Source of the DNA: Hymenobacter tibetensis
GTDB taxonomy: Bacteria; Bacteroidota; Bacteroidia; Cytophagales; Hymenobacteraceae
Length of the DNA stretch: 64,000 nt
Direction of reading: 5' to 3'
Assembly (NCBI RefSeq): GCF_022827545.1
Contig: NZ_CP094669.1
Span: 2,508,001-2,572,000, forward strand
The position numbers and the translations under genes are program-made. The notes under the pieces were generated by a model. It was not told the origin of the DNA. It worked only from the letters and a program-made list of their open reading frames with translations, and made no database searches. Shown in pieces: positions 1 to 8,231 of the stretch (positions are counted from its first letter, which is position 1; each line of letters starts with the position of its first letter).

Positions 1-387
1 GAGCTAGGTGGCTACGACGAAACCCTGTACTATGAAGACTTCGACTTTTGGGTGCGGGCCGCTCGAAACTGGGCGTTTTATTTTCTGGATCAAGTAACCA
101 CCCAGAAACGAGTACACCCACAGGCCATGTCTAGAGCTGCTTACCGCCCTGGCGACCCCCATCTGGCCTCCACCATTGCTACGTGCCGCAAAGCCCTGCG
201 CCTGTGTGAAGCGCCCGCTGAATGGGCTGCCTTGGCCGTGCGCCTACGCTGGGAAATGCGGCAGGCGGTGCGCTGGGGTAGCAACGCGGAAGCCGCTCTG
301 CTGTATGAGTTGCTGCAGCAAACCAAGCACCAGCAGCCGCTCGATTGGTTGCTGGGGCAGTGGAGCCGCCTGCGCTCCAGGGCGTAA
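1..387 (+). CDS. Glycosyltransferase family 2, C-terminal fragment (5' end outside window)
   Basis: The reading frame is open from base 1, so the gene begins upstream of the window; 128 residues are visible. The first residues (GGYDETLYYEDFDFWVRAA) match the acidic ED...W segment near the end of the GT-A catalytic domain of GT2 enzymes, where the Asp acts as base and the Trp region contacts the acceptor. It is followed by a helical tail of about 100 residues. Such enzymes transfer sugar from an NDP-sugar to a growing surface glycan in the cytoplasm. Its neighbours (dioxygenase, GT-C-like membrane proteins) fit a polysaccharide or glycoprotein locus. The family call is solid; sugar and acceptor cannot be inferred. 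Confidence 0.8.
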   Translation, partial: ELGGYDETLYYEDFDFWVRAARNWAFYFLDQVTTQKRVHPQAMSRAAYRPGDPHLASTIATCRKALRLCEAPAEWAALAVRLRWEMRQAVRWGSNAEAALLYELLQQTKHQQPLDWLLGQWSRLRSRA

Positions 388-438
388 CCAAGCGCCTGGA
401 TGATGCGCTGTGTAACAGTGCAAACGCCGCGCTAGTGC

Positions 439-446
439 TACTTTTG
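439..446 (+). promoter_or_regulatory. Possible -7 promoter box (TACTTTTG)
   Basis: It matches the Bacteroidota -7 consensus TAnnTTTG about 75 bp before the dioxygenase start. No clear TTG -33 box is found at 17-23 bp, so this is a weak call. Confidence 0.3.
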
Positions 447-520
447 CCGTAAGACAAAACTACTAGGCTTCTGTGTTGTCCTAGTATCTTGCCAACTACA
501 AGAGACCAATACGTATCGCA

Positions 521-1330
521 ATGAAAGCAAGTGTTAACCAGCAACCTGTTACCTATCAGATAGAAGGGGAAAGCAGCCCGGCCGAAAACCGCGTGCTACT
601 CGCCGAAAGCATTGATTTAACCGCCGGCACTACGTGGGCTGCATCCGGCTATACAGTGGCTCCCTTTTTAGCTCCCACTCAGCAGCAGCAATTGCAACAG
701 GGGTTGGCCGACCTGCTACGTGAGGCCCTACAAGCCGCAGGCGTTCCAGTGGCCTCAGATTTCCCGGTGAGCGACTATCATCGGGTGATTGGTGATGATC
801 AGGCGCGGCACCTTGCCGTGGTAAACACCACCAAAGAATACTCGCTCGACCGCCTACCGATTGCTCCGGCCGTGTTGGAAGCCCGGGTAGGAGAGTTGTG
901 CGGCCGGCCCGTGCAAGCCTACAACCCCTTCGACGACGCCCGCATTTTCCACCTGCGCATCGTGCGCCCCGGCCGTTCCGACAACAATCCCCTGCACCGC
1001 GACATCTGGTTGCCCGATTACGACAACTGCGTGAATATCTACGTGCCCGTAGCCGGCAGCACCGCCGATTCCTCGTTGAGTTTGATTCCGGGCAGTCATT
1101 GGTGGCCTGAAAGTCAAACGGAACGCACGCAGCAGGGAGCCGTCTATAATGGTGTGACGTACACGGTGCCGGGCGTGAAGGATGCCCCTCAGCCGTTGGA
1201 GCTGATTCGCCCCAACCCAGGCCCGGAGGAAGTGCTGTTGTTTTCGCCCTACCTGCTGCACGGCGGCGCTGTCAACCTGAATGCCGATGCCACCCGTATT
1301 TCACTGGAAATGCGGTTCTGGTCGGCATAA
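521..1330 (+). CDS. Phytanoyl-CoA dioxygenase (PhyH)-like Fe(II)/2-oxoglutarate oxygenase
   Basis: A 269-residue soluble protein of the PhyH/2OG-Fe(II) oxygenase type. The HxD iron ligands are H159 and D161 (PLHRDIWLPD). The distal His is H247 (YLLHGGAVN), and R259 (DATRISLEMRF) is placed to bind the 2-oxoglutarate carboxylate. The segment LSLIPGSHWW before the distal His is typical of the jelly-roll core. These enzymes hydroxylate small molecules or conjugates using O2 and 2OG. Lying between a glycosyltransferase and GT-C-like membrane proteins, it may decorate a sugar or glycolipid precursor; that is inference from location. The ATG at 521 is the only good start, 133 bp after the GT2 gene. 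Confidence 0.75.
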   Translation: MKASVNQQPVTYQIEGESSPAENRVLLAESIDLTAGTTWAASGYTVAPFLAPTQQQQLQQGLADLLREALQAAGVPVASDFPVSDYHRVIGDDQARHLAVVNTTKEYSLDRLPIAPAVLEARVGELCGRPVQAYNPFDDARIFHLRIVRPGRSDNNPLHRDIWLPDYDNCVNIYVPVAGSTADSSLSLIPGSHWWPESQTERTQQGAVYNGVTYTVPGVKDAPQPLELIRPNPGPEEVLLFSPYLLHGGAVNLNADATRISLEMRFWSA

Positions 1331-1400
1331 GTGGCTGTGTTCAGGCAGGGGCCAGGACTAGTTGGAATTACGCCGTTTTGGTGGCCTACTGCCCTGAATG

Positions 1401-3188
1401 CTACTTACCCACTTCGTACAGCTCTACCTTGCCATCTTGGGCTACTAGTTTCCGGTGGGGAAACCACGCCAGCACCGAGTCAGGAGAGTAGCGGATAAGC
1501 CGCCGGGTAAGTTCTTCGTTGGTAAGGGTACTTCGGTTGAGTAGCAGCCACACTTTCTCGCCTGGTCGCTGCCGTACTGAGTCGCGGGAGAGGTAGCTCC
1601 GAAACCGCAGGGTAGGCGGTACGTGAAAGCCGTAGTGAAAGTCGTGGTTGCGAAGCAGAAATTCGTCGACGTACACTACACCGCGAGCTGGTGCCGCTAG
1701 ATAGGTTTGCAGCACGCGGCTTTGCGCAAAGTGAGAAGAGACGGTGGGTTTGCCCATAAAATAGAGGGGGCGCAATAGCAGTGCCGCCGCAAGCCCACCG
1801 AGCAGCAAGGCGGCCAGGCCAGCTGTACGCGGCGGGTAAGAAGTGGGCCATTTCGTGCGGAACAATGCTAAAGCCAGGAAAAAAAATCCGAGCAAACCAT
1901 AGGGAACAGAAACGGAGCTGCGCAGCCAACCCGCAAACAACAGCAACATTCCCCCGATAAACCAGCCCCGGCGACCCGTCTGCCAGAAGGCCCGCAAGCC
2001 AAACCCAGCCGCTATGGCCAGCGGCGGCAGCAGCGGCGTAACCATGCGAGGCTGCAAAGAAATGGGGTTGTATTCCTGCAATGATGTGCTGCCCCACCAA
2101 TAAAATGCTAGTGTGGAAACAGCTAGTGCCAGCCAAAATGAGGCGTCGTCAGCGGGGGCTTGTACCGTAGTGCTGCGCCGCAAAGCCGCCCCACGGATTG
2201 GCAGCGTAGCCGCCGCCAATACCAGCATAACACCCATGCCCGTGCCTACAAAAAAAAGCAGCGGCTCCCACGTCACGCGACCTAGCAAGGCACCTCGGTG
2301 GCCCTGCACATAGTTTCCATCGCGCATGAAGGCATTGGTTTGCTCGATGATGTGGTAGCGGTAAAGCGGATCATGCGTGAGTACTTGGAAGTACACCAGA
2401 TATGCGGCCAACAAGGTGCTGCCTGCTGCCAAGGCCGCCACCCAGAACCGGCTATGCCGCCGCCGGTAGGCATCCAAGCTCAGTAGAGCAACATAGAAGG
2501 GCAGATAGAAAACAATGGTTTCTTTGCTCAGCAGTGCCGCAAAGTTGAGGAGCGCGAACCCGACGCCCCAGGCAACGGGTCGTGCCTGCGCCAGCCGCCG
2601 ACCAACAACTAAGGCGGCCGCGCTGGCCGTACAACAGAACATCAGCACATTATCGGGGTACAGATACGTGCTTAAGTTGAGTGTGAAGTAGTGCAGCCCC
2701 AGCAACAGCATGGCTCCGGCAGCCACCACTGGCTCGCGCCGCCGGTAGAGCGCCCACACAACCAAGGCGCAGCCCAGCGTGCAGAGCAACGGCCAAAGGG
2801 TGGTGCTGATAATGTTGATGCCAAAAAGCCGATACAGCCCTGCCACTGGGCCAAAAACCAAGAGCCGTTCCTGCAACGGGTCGTGGAGGAGGTGCTGCGG
2901 ATCGGGGAGGGGGCGGTAGGTGCCGGTTGCCAGCGCGTGTGCATAGCGGGCATAGAAATGGTCGTCTATATCGTAAAGCCCCTCGTGCGTTACCGCGAAG
3001 AAAGCAACCGTGAAAACGAACACCAAACCCAGGGCTACAGTGGGCAACCGAAAAAGCCAACGATGATTCACGCCAACAAAGGTGGCAAAATAGGATGAAC
3101 AGCAAGAAGCAGCAACAAGGAAGCGCCTGCGCTTCAGTACGTGCTTGCTGTTCGGGTCGCGTTGCAGTGCTACAGTGGCAGAAGCCAT
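1401..3188 (-). CDS. Multi-pass membrane glycosyltransferase of the PMT/ArnT (GT-C) type
   Basis: A 595-residue protein with about ten or more hydrophobic helices. After the first helix (about residues 48-66) comes the acidic loop YDIDDHFYARYAHAL (72-86), matching the first periplasmic loop of Dol-P-Man/ArnT-type GT-C enzymes, where an Asp is catalytic. The last 120 residues form a soluble periplasmic domain. GT-C enzymes take sugar from a polyprenyl-phosphate donor and glycosylate protein, lipid A or glycan outside the inner membrane. The first about 40 residues (basic, Cys-rich) look unlike the family and the true start may be further in. It is convergent with the dioxygenase and divergent from the next membrane protein. 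Acceptor unknown. Confidence 0.65.
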   Translation of the reverse strand: MASATVALQRDPNSKHVLKRRRFLVAASCCSSYFATFVGVNHRWLFRLPTVALGLVFVFTVAFFAVTHEGLYDIDDHFYARYAHALATGTYRPLPDPQHLLHDPLQERLLVFGPVAGLYRLFGINIISTTLWPLLCTLGCALVVWALYRRREPVVAAGAMLLLGLHYFTLNLSTYLYPDNVLMFCCTASAAALVVGRRLAQARPVAWGVGFALLNFAALLSKETIVFYLPFYVALLSLDAYRRRHSRFWVAALAAGSTLLAAYLVYFQVLTHDPLYRYHIIEQTNAFMRDGNYVQGHRGALLGRVTWEPLLFFVGTGMGVMLVLAAATLPIRGAALRRSTTVQAPADDASFWLALAVSTLAFYWWGSTSLQEYNPISLQPRMVTPLLPPLAIAAGFGLRAFWQTGRRGWFIGGMLLLFAGWLRSSVSVPYGLLGFFFLALALFRTKWPTSYPPRTAGLAALLLGGLAAALLLRPLYFMGKPTVSSHFAQSRVLQTYLAAPARGVVYVDEFLLRNHDFHYGFHVPPTLRFRSYLSRDSVRQRPGEKVWLLLNRSTLTNEELTRRLIRYSPDSVLAWFPHRKLVAQDGKVELYEVGK

Positions 3189-3330
3189 GGGCTGCTAGGC
3201 ATGGGTTGTTTACTTAGCTTTGGCCACGAAAAGCGGGTAGCACTACCAGTAAACGCACCGACATCACCTTTTTTATTTCTGTTGCCTGTCACCTCTTCCT
3301 CACATATTTCGGCGGGTACTGCTGCCTGCG

Positions 3331-4938
3331 TTGTTGCTGCTAGCCGCGGGCTGGGGCCTGGGCTGCTACTTTGAAACCAACGACGACCCGGCTATCATCA
3401 TGCTGCTGCGGGGAACTACAGCCGGCGCGCCCGTCACCGATTTGCACTTATACTTTCACGGAGTAAGCGCGGTGTTGGCGGCCCTCTACCAGCTGTGGCC
3501 CGCGCTGCCCTGGTTCGGCTTGTTGTTGTATGGACTACTCTATATAGCCACCGTCCTCACGTTTACAGTGCTGGACCGGCTATTGGTGGGAAGAGTACCT
3601 TCCAGCCACATAACGGTGCTGCTGGTGCTGTTTTTCTTGGTAGCGTGGCTGGAACACGGGTTTTGGTTCAACTACGTGCGCGTGCCGGTATTGCTGGCAG
3701 GGGCCGGCGTGCTCTTTGCTGCCCAAAGGCCGCGCAGCCGGGGCGCTTTTGTAGTAGGCATATTGGCCTTCGGTCTGAGTTGGCTGATTCGACCCAGTAC
3801 CGCGCTGATGGGGCTATTGCTCGCCGCGCCCGGAGCCTACTGGCTGAGTGGTCGATGGGCCATGCCTATCCTAGCGGCCGCCTTGGTGTGGGCGGGGCTC
3901 GGGGCCGGGGTGTTGCGGGTTACGCGTAGTCCGCAGGCAGCGGCCCTCGCCGCCCTCGATGTGCCGAAAGCCAACCTCAACGACTTTCAGCTTCTGCGGC
4001 CTGTGCCTCGTACATCCTCGGATAGCCTAGCGCTGCAAGACGTGGCCCATTGGATGATGACCGACTCCACCCGCATCAACCTGGCCATGTTCGAGCGTGC
4101 TACCCGCCTGGAGCCGCGGTGGTTTCTGCGCGAAATTGCTCCGACCAAGCTCCAGGTAATGCTCCGCTTATTGGTGCGCGACTATTTCCCGTTGCTATTG
4201 CTACAGGCAGTGCTGCTGGGCTGGGTAATAAGCAGAAAAGGGCTGCCGGAGCAGCGCTGGTTCTGGCTGACGCAGGCCGGCTACATAGGACTGCTAGTGC
4301 TGCTGGGAGTGGTGTTGAAGCTCCCGCCTCGTGTGGGTTTGCCTCTGTTTGATTTCTGGGTGATAAGCAACTTGCTTTATGTGTTGCGGCCAACGCGCCA
4401 CGCTCGTCAGCTGCCGCTCGACCGTCCTGTGGTGCTGGTACTGGCGGCTTTAGCAGTAATGGCGGGCCCCTATGCGTACAAAACCTGGCATCGGCGAGTG
4501 GTGCTGCAGGCCGAGCGCCACCACAACGAACTGCTACGAACCCAGTTCACCGCGGCCCTGCCCGCTACGGCGTTGCTAGTTACTGATGTGCTACCCGCAA
4601 CATATAAAGCGGCAAGCCCCTTTGAAAATCCCGATGCTGTTCCTGCTAAAATGCTGACCTTGGCCGGCTGGACCACCGCCAATCCTTCGCAAGCCGCATG
4701 GCGCCAGCAGCTCACCGGCACCCGCGACTTCGCAGAAAGCATGTACCGATTGGCGCAGCAAGGCCCCAAAGTTCGGTGGCTGCTTACGCCAGAAGGAGCT
4801 AAACTTCTCAACCAGCACTTAAAGCAGCAACAACCCGAGAAACCAACAAAGCTTGAGTTTATCTCTGATAATAAAGTCTTTACTAACGTAGCAGACGTAT
4901 ACCAGTACTACCACTCACAGCCGACACAGAATGAATAA
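3331..4938 (+). CDS. Multi-pass membrane protein, possible GT-C-type glycosyltransferase; start uncertain
   Basis: 535 residues with about ten hydrophobic helices and a soluble C-terminal domain of about 150 residues. After the first helix it carries ETNDDPAII (15-23), an acidic loop placed like the catalytic loop of GT-C enzymes and like the DIDD loop in the divergent gene upstream; overall family identity is not certain. TTG at 3331 is the first standard start codon in frame, but the frame stays open back to a TAA at 3250. The untranslated part encodes FRR just before the helix, which would suit an upstream start (CTG or ATA). A role in the same surface-glycan pathway is inferred from position. 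Confidence 0.55.
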   Translation: MLLLAAGWGLGCYFETNDDPAIIMLLRGTTAGAPVTDLHLYFHGVSAVLAALYQLWPALPWFGLLLYGLLYIATVLTFTVLDRLLVGRVPSSHITVLLVLFFLVAWLEHGFWFNYVRVPVLLAGAGVLFAAQRPRSRGAFVVGILAFGLSWLIRPSTALMGLLLAAPGAYWLSGRWAMPILAAALVWAGLGAGVLRVTRSPQAAALAALDVPKANLNDFQLLRPVPRTSSDSLALQDVAHWMMTDSTRINLAMFERATRLEPRWFLREIAPTKLQVMLRLLVRDYFPLLLLQAVLLGWVISRKGLPEQRWFWLTQAGYIGLLVLLGVVLKLPPRVGLPLFDFWVISNLLYVLRPTRHARQLPLDRPVVLVLAALAVMAGPYAYKTWHRRVVLQAERHHNELLRTQFTAALPATALLVTDVLPATYKAASPFENPDAVPAKMLTLAGWTTANPSQAAWRQQLTGTRDFAESMYRLAQQGPKVRWLLTPEGAKLLNQHLKQQQPEKPTKLEFISDNKVFTNVADVYQYYHSQPTQNE

Positions 4939-4947
4939 ATAGTAAAG

Positions 4948-4959
4948 ACAAAATTTTGT
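4948..4959. promoter_or_regulatory. 12-bp perfect palindrome upstream of desaturase promoter
   Basis: ACAAAATTTTGT lies about 50 bp before the -7 box of the desaturase gene and 9 bp after the stop of the preceding gene. It could be an operator; there is no direct evidence. Confidence 0.3.
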
Positions 4960-5006
4960 TAGGGTCTCGGTGAATTTATTCAGCGTATTTGGGACTATCG
5001 AATAGA

Positions 5007-5014
5007 TACCTTTG
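5007..5014 (+). promoter_or_regulatory. -7 promoter box (TACCTTTG) of acyl-ACP desaturase
   Basis: Exact match to the Bacteroidota consensus TAnnTTTG. A TTTG at 4988-4991 could serve as -33 but the 15-bp spacer is short. The expected mRNA start leaves a leader of about 35 nt before ATG 5055. Confidence 0.5.
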
Positions 5015-5054
5015 ACCCTCTCCTTTTTTCCCGCACTTTTTTCTGTACTACACC

Positions 5055-6032
5055 ATGATTGCCACCACCACTTCTCGCAGTGAGGTTCTGAGACATATCG
5101 AACCATTTCTACGCTCGAACCTCGGTACGTTTCTTAAAAGCGTGGAAGAAAGCTGGCAGCCTTCCGATTTCTTGCCTGACTCGCGCCTCGATACTTTCTT
5201 TGATGAGGTGAAGCTGCTGCGCGAACGGGCTGGTGAACTAAGTTACGATCTGCTGGCTGTGCTTATCGGTGATACCATTACCGAAGAAGCACTTCCCAAC
5301 TACGAGGCCTGGTTTCATGAGCTTGATGATTTGGACCGCGACCGTGACAACGGCTGGGCCCAGTGGATACGGGGCTGGACGGCCGAGGAAAACCGCCATG
5401 GCGACTTGCTTAACCGCTACCTCTACCTCAGCGGCCGCGTAAACATGCGCGAGTTTGAAGCCAGCACCCAGCACCTCATTGCCGACGGCTTCGACCTGGG
5501 CACAGCCCATGATCCGTATCGCGCATTTGTGTACACCAGCTACCAAGAAGCTGCTACCAACCTCTCGCACCGCCGCGTGGGTACGCTGGCTCGCAAAGCC
5601 GGTGATGCTTCGCTGTCCAAGCTCTGCGGCATGATTGCCGGCGACGAGGCCCGTCACGCCCGCGTGTACCAGACGTTTGTTGAGAAAATATTCGAAGTAG
5701 ATCCTTCTGAAATGATGCTGGCCTTCGAGGATATGATGCGCAAGAAAATTGTGATGCCGGCGCATTATATGCGGGAGCTAGGCGTAGAGATGGGCAAAAC
5801 ATTCGGCCATTTCACGGATGCCGCTCAGCGCCTCGGAGTCTATACCAGCCAAGACTACACCGACATTCTGGAAGGTCTTATCACAACTTGGAAAGTTGAT
5901 CAGGTTACCGGCCTCAATAGCACCGCCGAAAAAGCCCGCGACTATATCATGGCCTTGCCTAACCGCCTGCGCCGGGTTGCTGACCGCATGCCCGTGCCCA
6001 AGCTCGAATACAAATTCAAATGGATTGAATAG
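5055..6032 (+). CDS. Acyl-ACP desaturase (stearoyl-ACP delta-9 type)
   Basis: A 325-residue ferritin-like di-iron protein. The two iron motifs are EENRH (111-115) and DEARH (197-201), the duplicated ExxH pattern of soluble fatty-acyl-ACP desaturases, with the WTAEENRHG context of the plant/actinobacterial family. Length is normal and no membrane helix is present. It would introduce a cis double bond into acyl-ACP using O2 and reduced ferredoxin, adjusting membrane fluidity. It is a single-gene unit with its own -7 box at 5007 and a strong hairpin terminator 30 bp after the stop. Family assignment is firm; double-bond position is inferred from homologues. Confidence 0.9.
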   Translation: MIATTTSRSEVLRHIEPFLRSNLGTFLKSVEESWQPSDFLPDSRLDTFFDEVKLLRERAGELSYDLLAVLIGDTITEEALPNYEAWFHELDDLDRDRDNGWAQWIRGWTAEENRHGDLLNRYLYLSGRVNMREFEASTQHLIADGFDLGTAHDPYRAFVYTSYQEAATNLSHRRVGTLARKAGDASLSKLCGMIAGDEARHARVYQTFVEKIFEVDPSEMMLAFEDMMRKKIVMPAHYMRELGVEMGKTFGHFTDAAQRLGVYTSQDYTDILEGLITTWKVDQVTGLNSTAEKARDYIMALPNRLRRVADRMPVPKLEYKFKWIE

Positions 6033-6061
6033 AGGTACAAACCTCGCTTCAACAGGTAACC

Positions 6062-6107
6062 CAACAAAAAGCCCCCGTAGCATCAGTGCTACGGGGGCTT
6101 TTTGTTG
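6062..6107. terminator. Bidirectional terminator, 21-bp perfect stem
   Basis: The arms 6062-6082 and 6087-6107 pair without mismatch around the loop TCAG. A run of five A on one side and five T on the other makes it usable from both strands. It serves the desaturase (+) and the lipoprotein gene (-) that converge here. Confidence 0.9.
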
Positions 6108-6139
6108 AAGTATCAGTAAGCTAAGCTGAACTCTCTTTC

Positions 6140-6772
6140 TTATTGGCCGTCCATTACTTGGCCCATCACCCATTTGCCACTCGGATCGAGCTTGTAGGTA
6201 ATGGTACGGGAAGTAGGCGTAGCTGCAGCTGGTTCCGCAGCTGTGGCCGAGGCAGTACCGCTGGTTATGGGGAAAGTACGGCTCAGCATGTTGTTGCTCA
6301 GCGTATAGGTGTCTTTGCCAGCATAGCCAACTGCGGCAACGCCCGTTATCATACCTGGGCCGGTGATGGGCGTGTAGCCACGGTCCGTAAACTCATAGCC
6401 GTAGAAACCACCGTTAGCCGTAGCGGCATCCGTGAAGATGTAGATTTCAGGCTTGCCATTGCCGTTCAGGTCACCAGTTACAGCCTCCCGCACAGCACCA
6501 TTAATATCGAGACGCACAGGGTCAGACGTGAGGGCTGCACCGCGGTAAGAACGGATAGTGAGCTGCCGTTGCGCTGAAGCACCAGTAGTGCGGATTTCAA
6601 AGCGTGAAGTGCCCTGCGTTAGGTCTTTAGTGAAACTAACGGGCTCGGTAGCTACTGTGCTTTCCGCGGTTGAAGTTTCAATAGAGGTGTCTTCAACAAC
6701 GCCCCGGGAAGAGTCGCAGGCAGTAGCTGCCACAAGTGAGGCACCAAGTAAGACTAATGCGGATGCTTTCAT
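6140..6772 (-). CDS. PliI-like lipoprotein (divergent paralogue of the next gene)
   Basis: 210 residues from the ATG at 6772, which gives a proper signal peptide (MKASALVLLGASL) and lipobox cysteine C19 (AATAC). The core aligns with its neighbour at 7069-7686 and with PliI-type inhibitors of I-type lysozyme: an AVTGDLNGNGKPEIYIF stretch, a GYxGKD-like segment, RTFPI, and a final TYKLDPSGKW. The loop that reads SGSYG in the neighbour is NGGFYG here, so the presumed inhibitory residues are altered. A lipid-anchored periplasmic or surface protein is predicted. It may bind a different target. An upstream in-frame ATG adds 14 residues ahead of the signal peptide and was not used. Confidence 0.65.
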   Translation of the reverse strand: MKASALVLLGASLVAATACDSSRGVVEDTSIETSTAESTVATEPVSFTKDLTQGTSRFEIRTTGASAQRQLTIRSYRGAALTSDPVRLDINGAVREAVTGDLNGNGKPEIYIFTDAATANGGFYGYEFTDRGYTPITGPGMITGVAAVGYAGKDTYTLSNNMLSRTFPITSGTASATAAEPAAATPTSRTITYKLDPSGKWVMGQVMDGQ

Positions 6773-7068
6773 GATGATAGAAGGGGGAAGTGTGGATGTG
6801 GGAGGAGTATGCAATGTTTATACGCTGAACCGCTAATTATTGGCACAGCAACTAGTTGTCAGAACAGCATGGCCTGGAGCGCCATCCCTACCAGTGCCTG
6901 TATGGGCACTTCTAAATATCGGCGCAAGGTATTCTATTCTATATGAAATACAAATTTGTCCTATGTAAATAGAGGAAGAATAGGCCCGGATTGCGTGGTA
7001 GAAAAACGGCTTTACTGTATATGTAGTGGGTTTTGTTATTAATTATCTTGGTTTACTACCATTGAAGC
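6773..7068. other. 296-bp intergenic region between the two PliI-like genes
   Basis: It holds one plausible minus-strand promoter (6924-6954) and is AT-rich around 6930-7050. No ORF of note, RNA gene or repeat was seen. Confidence 0.5.
6924..6954 (-). promoter_or_regulatory. Bacteroidota promoter TTTG-N19-TACCTTGC
   Basis: Minus strand: -33 box TTTG at 6954-6951, a 19-bp spacer, then TACCTTGC at 6931-6924, one base off TAnnTTTG. It would drive the PliI-like gene starting at 6772 with a leader of about 145 nt. Confidence 0.45.
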
Positions 7069-7686
7069 CTATCGAGGTTGATTCCTAATATGCGCTTGTT
7101 GAAATGTAGTGCTGCCTTCTGGCAGCCGGTAGCTTACAGTGCGTTGGCCGCCACTAGGGCAACAGTTGGGGTCAGCATCCAGATATACTGGGAAGGACCG
7201 GACCACCTCTTGGCCTTCCACCTTGAACTTGTCGTGGCCCTGGTAGCCTTTGGCCGCCTCTCCACTAAGCTCGGGCAGCGTTAAGTTGCGGCGGCCCTGG
7301 GCGAGATATTCGTACCCAAGCATCTGCCCGTACGAGCCGCTACCGGCGTCGGTGATGAACACTAGGAGCTCTGGAAACTCGTCGTTGTTGAGGTTGGTCG
7401 TTATGGCATCTTCAACGGTGCCCTCAATGGCCTGTATGTCGGTAGCCAGTTCTTTGCCGCCCTTTTCAGCCCGTAGTTCCATCCGGCGTTGCGAGCCTTT
7501 GCCCGTGGTTTGCAATACAAACCGATGGTCGCCTTCGCTCAATTCTTTCCGGAAGCTAACCTGCATGGCCGCAGGTGTAGGAGTGGCAGTGGCACGTAAG
7601 GTAGCGGGGTCTGATGTTTCGGCCGCGCGTGGTGCGTCGCAAGCCGCCAGCAGCGTTAGTAGTACAATGGGGAGGTAAATCTTCAT
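7069..7686 (-). CDS. pliI: PliI family inhibitor of I-type (invertebrate) lysozyme, lipoprotein
   Basis: 205 residues. Signal peptide with lipobox LLAAC gives lipidated C16, followed by a Thr/Pro/Ala-rich linker and the PliI domain (about 43-205). Family landmarks are a DGxPE-like segment (NNDEFPELLVF), SGSYG (116-120), a YxGHDKF motif, a VVRSFPVY strand, PSGGQR and a C-terminal YRLPEG. In characterised PliI proteins the SGxY loop enters the lysozyme active site; that function is from family knowledge. It would protect peptidoglycan against I-type lysozymes of invertebrates or predators. The next gene downstream on the same strand (6140-6772) is a paralogue with that loop changed. Confidence 0.75.
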   Translation of the reverse strand: MKIYLPIVLLTLLAACDAPRAAETSDPATLRATATPTPAAMQVSFRKELSEGDHRFVLQTTGKGSQRRMELRAEKGGKELATDIQAIEGTVEDAITTNLNNDEFPELLVFITDAGSGSYGQMLGYEYLAQGRRNLTLPELSGEAAKGYQGHDKFKVEGQEVVRSFPVYLDADPNCCPSGGQRTVSYRLPEGSTTFQQAHIRNQPR

Positions 7687-7777
7687 AGAAATGCAGAGAA
7701 ACTCGGCGGTGGTGTAGCCGAATTCCTCTGCATTTACCGTTCTGTTCGCCGCGAGGTTGCAGTTTCGCGCTCAGGTT

Positions 7778-8059
7778 TTAGGAGGTAATCTGGACTCCTT
7801 TCCAAAAAGCAACGCGCCCCTGAATCTCCTGGGCGGCATCTTTGGGTTCAGGATAGTACCAGGCAGCATCCTTGTTCAGCTCGTTGTTGACGCGTAACGA
7901 GTAATAGCTAGCTCGGCCTTTCCACGGGCAGGTGGTATGCGCAATACTGTCTTCGAAATACTCCTTTTTGATAGAATCAGCAGGGAAATAGTGGTTGTTT
8001 TCAACTACAACCGTGTTGTCGCTTTCAGCTACGACGGTATTGTTCCAAATTGCTTTCAT
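7778..8059 (-). CDS. DUF427 domain protein
   Basis: A 93-residue single-domain protein matching DUF427: start MKAIWNNTVVAES, central YFPxDSI-like segment, CPWKGRASYYSL (44-55) and a C-terminal VAFWKGV. DUF427 proteins are small beta-barrel-like cytosolic proteins of unknown biochemical role. No signal peptide. It lies alone between the PliI gene on the same strand and the divergent VWA gene. Confidence 0.85.
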   Translation of the reverse strand: MKAIWNNTVVAESDNTVVVENNHYFPADSIKKEYFEDSIAHTTCPWKGRASYYSLRVNNELNKDAAWYYPEPKDAAQEIQGRVAFWKGVQITS

Positions 8060-8231
8060 TGAGCAGGCTTTTTAGTAGTGGACTCGTATGTGTTGGTCGG
8101 CCACAGCGGCCGTTGGTAGCTTAGGGTAAGGAGCAGCCGGGCAAGCCCGAGTGCTGCCTAAGAAAACAAACAGCTCCAAATGAAAAACTAACTTTCCTTG
8201 CCCGTTGTTCTGACGACTCAATCTCTTCCTT

